Source: Membranipora membranacea | Lineage: Eukaryota > Bryozoa > Gymnolaemata > Cheilostomatida > Membraniporidae | Direction of reading: 5' to 3' | DNA length: 64,000 nucleotides | Assembly (NCBI GenBank): GCA_914767715.1 | Contig: OU612073.1 | Span: 620,001 to 684,000 of the forward strand | Shown: in pieces, positions 61,345 to 64,000 of the stretch | How positions within the stretch are numbered: the first letter of the stretch is position 1 | Layout of the letters: the number at the start of each line of letters is the position of its first letter | The notes under the pieces: model-generated | The model's database searches: none | Seen by the model: the letters and a program-made list of their open reading frames with translations, nothing else | Told to the model about the DNA's origin: nothing | Program-made: the position numbers and the translations under genes

Positions 61345-63986
61345 TCAGGGGAACATATCAGACTCCATACTGCTTGTGATCATCTCTCTCAGGTCCTGAG
61401 TTATCCCCTCTATATTTCTCTGATTTTTACGTATAAATATTCGGCTGTCTTTGTTGAGCCTGTAGGCCTGATCCTGTGTCTGATTAGCATCACATGATAT
61501 CTCTGTAACAAATAAACAATCTAACATGTCACCAGATGAGTATGTGGTACATTTAATTATAATTGGAAATATTTCTTAGTCTGAACTGGTCTGAAGATAT
61601 CAATATCCTCTTTTTAAGAGAAGACAACTCGAGTGAAATACTAATATAAAACATGAAGCTATCAGATATTAGTAGTAATGACAACTGGCCGATTTTGGTA
61701 ACAGTGCCATCTTTTTTTAACTACACTTGTATATCAACACTAGTTGAGTTCTCGATACATAATATACCTTGCCCCTAATTACAACTATGAACTGTTTCAT
61801 TATTTAACCAACTTTGTTTGAAGCCTCTAAGATAGCTGAGTGATTTACAGACTTACCGACGACGTATCTATCAGGTATGAATGTTCTGAGAGTTATCTCC
61901 TCTGATCCCTCAGATAAACACACAGGTATAAAGTGTAGAGTCAGACTGTTATATGTGAGAGGAGGTGAGAAATCTGTGCACATACGATCTAATCCCAGCC
62001 TCAACTGATCTCTTCTATCTCTGTAAAAATGTCACAGAATATCATATCACAGAATATCGCATCACAGAATATCACATCACGGAATATCACATCACAGAAT
62101 ATCACATGATAAAATATCACATGACAGAATATCACATGACAGAATATCAAACCACATCACATCACGGAATATCGCACGACAGAACATCGCATCACAGCAT
62201 ATCACATCACAGAATTTGTTATCCCGTCATCAAAGACACAATATGAACCTCTAGTCTGAGCATTCAGATGGCATTCTCCTATGTCATCTGTTTTTTGAAG
62301 CAGACGACGTAAATTGTTATAATTTATTTTGGTTTCTTAGTAAGTGACACAGATTGGCTATCCCCACGCGCTTTAGGGACTGCTACACAGGCCGATGTTT
62401 GGCATCTATTAGCATCGACATAGGCTACGATGGGATCGACCTGTGCTCAACGATGTGCATCGTATGCATTTATAGGCAACACCGGTCTGTTGGTGTTTCA
62501 GTCGACTTAGTCGGTCGATCCTCTCTTTTCATTGGATGATGGGATTATAGCAGTAACGCACGAAAAGTATATTGACTATTATTGTCTGTGATTGGTTAAT
62601 AATGAGCCATAATTGTCAAATGGCCATACTGGGATATATAATCAGTCGACCAGAACCTTGGCTGCATCTGCACGTGTAGCACATGTTACGATGTTAGCAT
62701 CGAGCACAGGTTGTTCGTAAGATGCAAAACGTCGGCCCATGTAGCATGGCCTTTAGAAGCGTACTTAGAAAAGTCTCAAACCTGAAAAAAACCTGAATCC
62801 TTCCATGTTGCTAGTAAAACATCTGAGACATCTGAGACAGAGTAATAGGCAACTCTACAAACCTATTAATAGAGATACCTCTCACAGATCCATCACTCTG
62901 TACACCGTATATCAGCTGTCCCGGTATCCCTGTTAGTACACAGTCAAACATTCACTCATAAATATATAATATGCATGCAGAAAAATACAAAAGTATACAT
63001 AAATATAGAGAAATATACATAGATACACGAGGATAGAACAATAATAGAGAACTCATTTAGACTAAACACATACAACATTTACAAATGCGTCATTATTAGT
63101 GACGACAGTCACCAGTCGAGTTTTACTGGAGACTACACTAACACCTTCAGTACACGATGGAAAGTTGATGTACTTGTGGTTCAGAATAAAAAGATTTATG
63201 CACATTAAATACTGGTTTGAATACAGATTTGGGAGAATATTTCTCATGGTACTGACCTGAGTTGAGAAAACCAGCCATGAATTTAGAGACGCTTAGACAA
63301 TCCATAGAATTATCAGATACAAAAACTTCACAATTCTGAGATGATCTCAGCTCTGTTCTCTCTCCTAAAATAAACCAAAATAAGCTGACAGTGAGGCAGT
63401 GTGACAGTGTGACAGTATGGCAGCATGACTGTGAGGTTGTGTGACCATGTTACCGTGTGACAGTGTGAAAGTGAGACCATGTTACCGTGTGACTTTGTGA
63501 CAATATGTCTGTGTGACAGCGTGTCTGTGTGACAGTTTGACTGTGTGACCTTGTGACTGTGTCATTGTGGTGCTAGTACGCCGGATAGAACATCACTTAT
63601 TATATCCATCTATACATATCACATTACTGTACTATGGGCTATGTGGTGCTGTCTACTTATATACATACATGTATAATGGATGTTGTTTAAGCTTTCTTTA
63701 AAGAAGCTTATGCCATGCACATTAAAACATGTTTACACCAGTAGTGAACCTTATGCTTAAAAATACACCTGCACCCTTTACTATTCTACATGCATTAGGA
63801 AGTTTTGTATTTTTGCAGTTGACCGACCAGACCGTATTGAATTAGCCAAACTTATAACTCAAAGTGTTCGCCGATCCTGTGGATAATAATCTCACCTAGA
63901 CAGTAGAAGTCCCTATGAGCTTTATGTGATGACCGGGTATAGGGGGCGCTGCCTGCTGTTGACTCTCCATCAGATGATACTCCCAA
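61345..63986 (-). CDS. Schlafen/AlbA_2-domain protein, 5' end beyond window
   Basis: Minus-strand exons in order: 63986-63896 (tentative), 63364-63257, 62929-62863, 62020-61857 and 61502-61345. All junctions are phase-compatible. The joined product runs GERTELRSSQN, SVSKFMAGFLNSG, IPGQLIYGVQSDGSVRGISI, RRDQLRLGLDRM, FSPPLTYNSLTLHFIPV. This is the layout of the AlbA_2 fold of Schlafen and SLFNL1-type proteins (G-ERxxxE, FxNSxGGxLxxGVxDxGxVxGI, then PP and a beta strand ending in PV). A short helical tail (NQTQDQAYRLNKDSRIFIRK) leads to a stop at 61345. Vertebrate relatives bind or cut tRNA or restrict viruses; nuclease residues cannot be judged here. No helicase follows the domain. Confidence 0.7.
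62031..62216 (+). repeat. Tandem (ATCACAGAAT)-type repeat beside an acceptor
   Basis: About 17 imperfect copies of a 10-11 bp unit (ATCACAGAAT, ATCACATCAC). On the minus strand the array reads ATTCTGTGAT and ends about 10 bp before the acceptor of the Schlafen-like exon 62020-61857. Confidence 0.85.
62368..62761. mobile_element. About 394-bp MITE-like inverted-repeat element
   Basis: The left end CGCTTTAGGGACTGCTACAC with GGCCGATGTTTGGCATCT is the imperfect complement of the right end AGATGCAAAACGTCGGCC with CATGTAGCATGGCCTTTAGA. Inner CACAGGTTG/CCTGTGCTC motifs are also inverted. It lies in an intron of the Schlafen-like gene. No target duplication was identified. Confidence 0.5.
63384..63570 (+). 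repeat. (GTGTGACA)-type tandem repeat
   Basis: About 190 bp of imperfect 8-10 bp units (GTGTGACAGT, GTGTGACCAT) begin roughly 20 bp upstream (minus sense) of the acceptor of exon 63364-63257, in the Schlafen-like gene. Confidence 0.85.
63571..63895. other. Remainder of first visible intron of the Schlafen-like gene
   Basis: AT-rich DNA without a recognised element, between the tandem repeat and the tentative exon that ends at 63896. Confidence 0.4.
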
Positions 63987-64000
63987 CTACACAACCAGAT

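Noticed and set aside
62031-62216. CRISPR-like short repeats
   Set aside because: The repeats are contiguous 10-11 bp units without spacers, in an intron of a eukaryotic gene.

Overview
The window looks like nuclear DNA of an animal, probably an early-branching metazoan such as a sponge, cnidarian or placozoan. It is AT-rich. Genes are split into short exons with GT..AG introns whose codon phases chain correctly, and the protein families are metazoan: matrixin metalloprotease, Roco GTPase, caspase, AK5-like adenylate kinase, galactose 3-O-sulfotransferase and Schlafen-type AlbA. The debris is that of a eukaryotic repeat landscape: tRNA-derived SINEs, LINE fragments, hAT, piggyBac-like and Tigger-like elements, and MITEs. 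No species can be named from the sequence alone. All gene models below were assembled by hand from splice signals, reading-phase continuity and family resemblance.

Layout, left to right. (1) 1-3.4 kb: a SINE tail, then a plus-strand matrix-metalloprotease-like gene with a proline-rich and basic tail instead of hemopexin. (2) 3.4-12.9 kb: intergenic DNA with an LTR-retrotransposon integrase relic, a 1.47-kb element with perfect 14-bp terminal inverted repeats containing a LINE fragment, and a 239-bp MITE. (3) 12.97-28.28 kb: a plus-strand gene that reads as leucine-rich repeats, then Roc GTPase, COR, an acidic linker and a complete caspase (p20 and p10). Four leucine-rich exons of exactly 141 bp lie in tandemly duplicated genomic units. 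(4) 28.3-30.6 kb: SINE, a TTAA-flanked foldback MITE and other repeats. (5) 30.67-47.34 kb: a plus-strand gene of 19 inferred exons encoding a DPY30/RIIa-like N-terminus and three adenylate-kinase domains. (6) 47.3-53.5 kb: intergenic DNA with several MITE families, including three hAT-like MITEs with 8-bp target duplications. (7) 53.54-59.34 kb: a complete seven-exon plus-strand galactose 3-O-sulfotransferase-like gene (412 residues). (8) 59.3-64 kb: a convergent minus-strand Schlafen/AlbA_2-like gene running off the right edge.

The genes do not form a pathway and are simply neighbours. The most notable points are the leucine-rich-repeat/Roc/COR/caspase architecture, which would put a GTPase sensor and an executioner-type protease on one chain, and the repeated appearance of short tandem arrays that copy a 5' splice site into the following intron (four cases in two genes).
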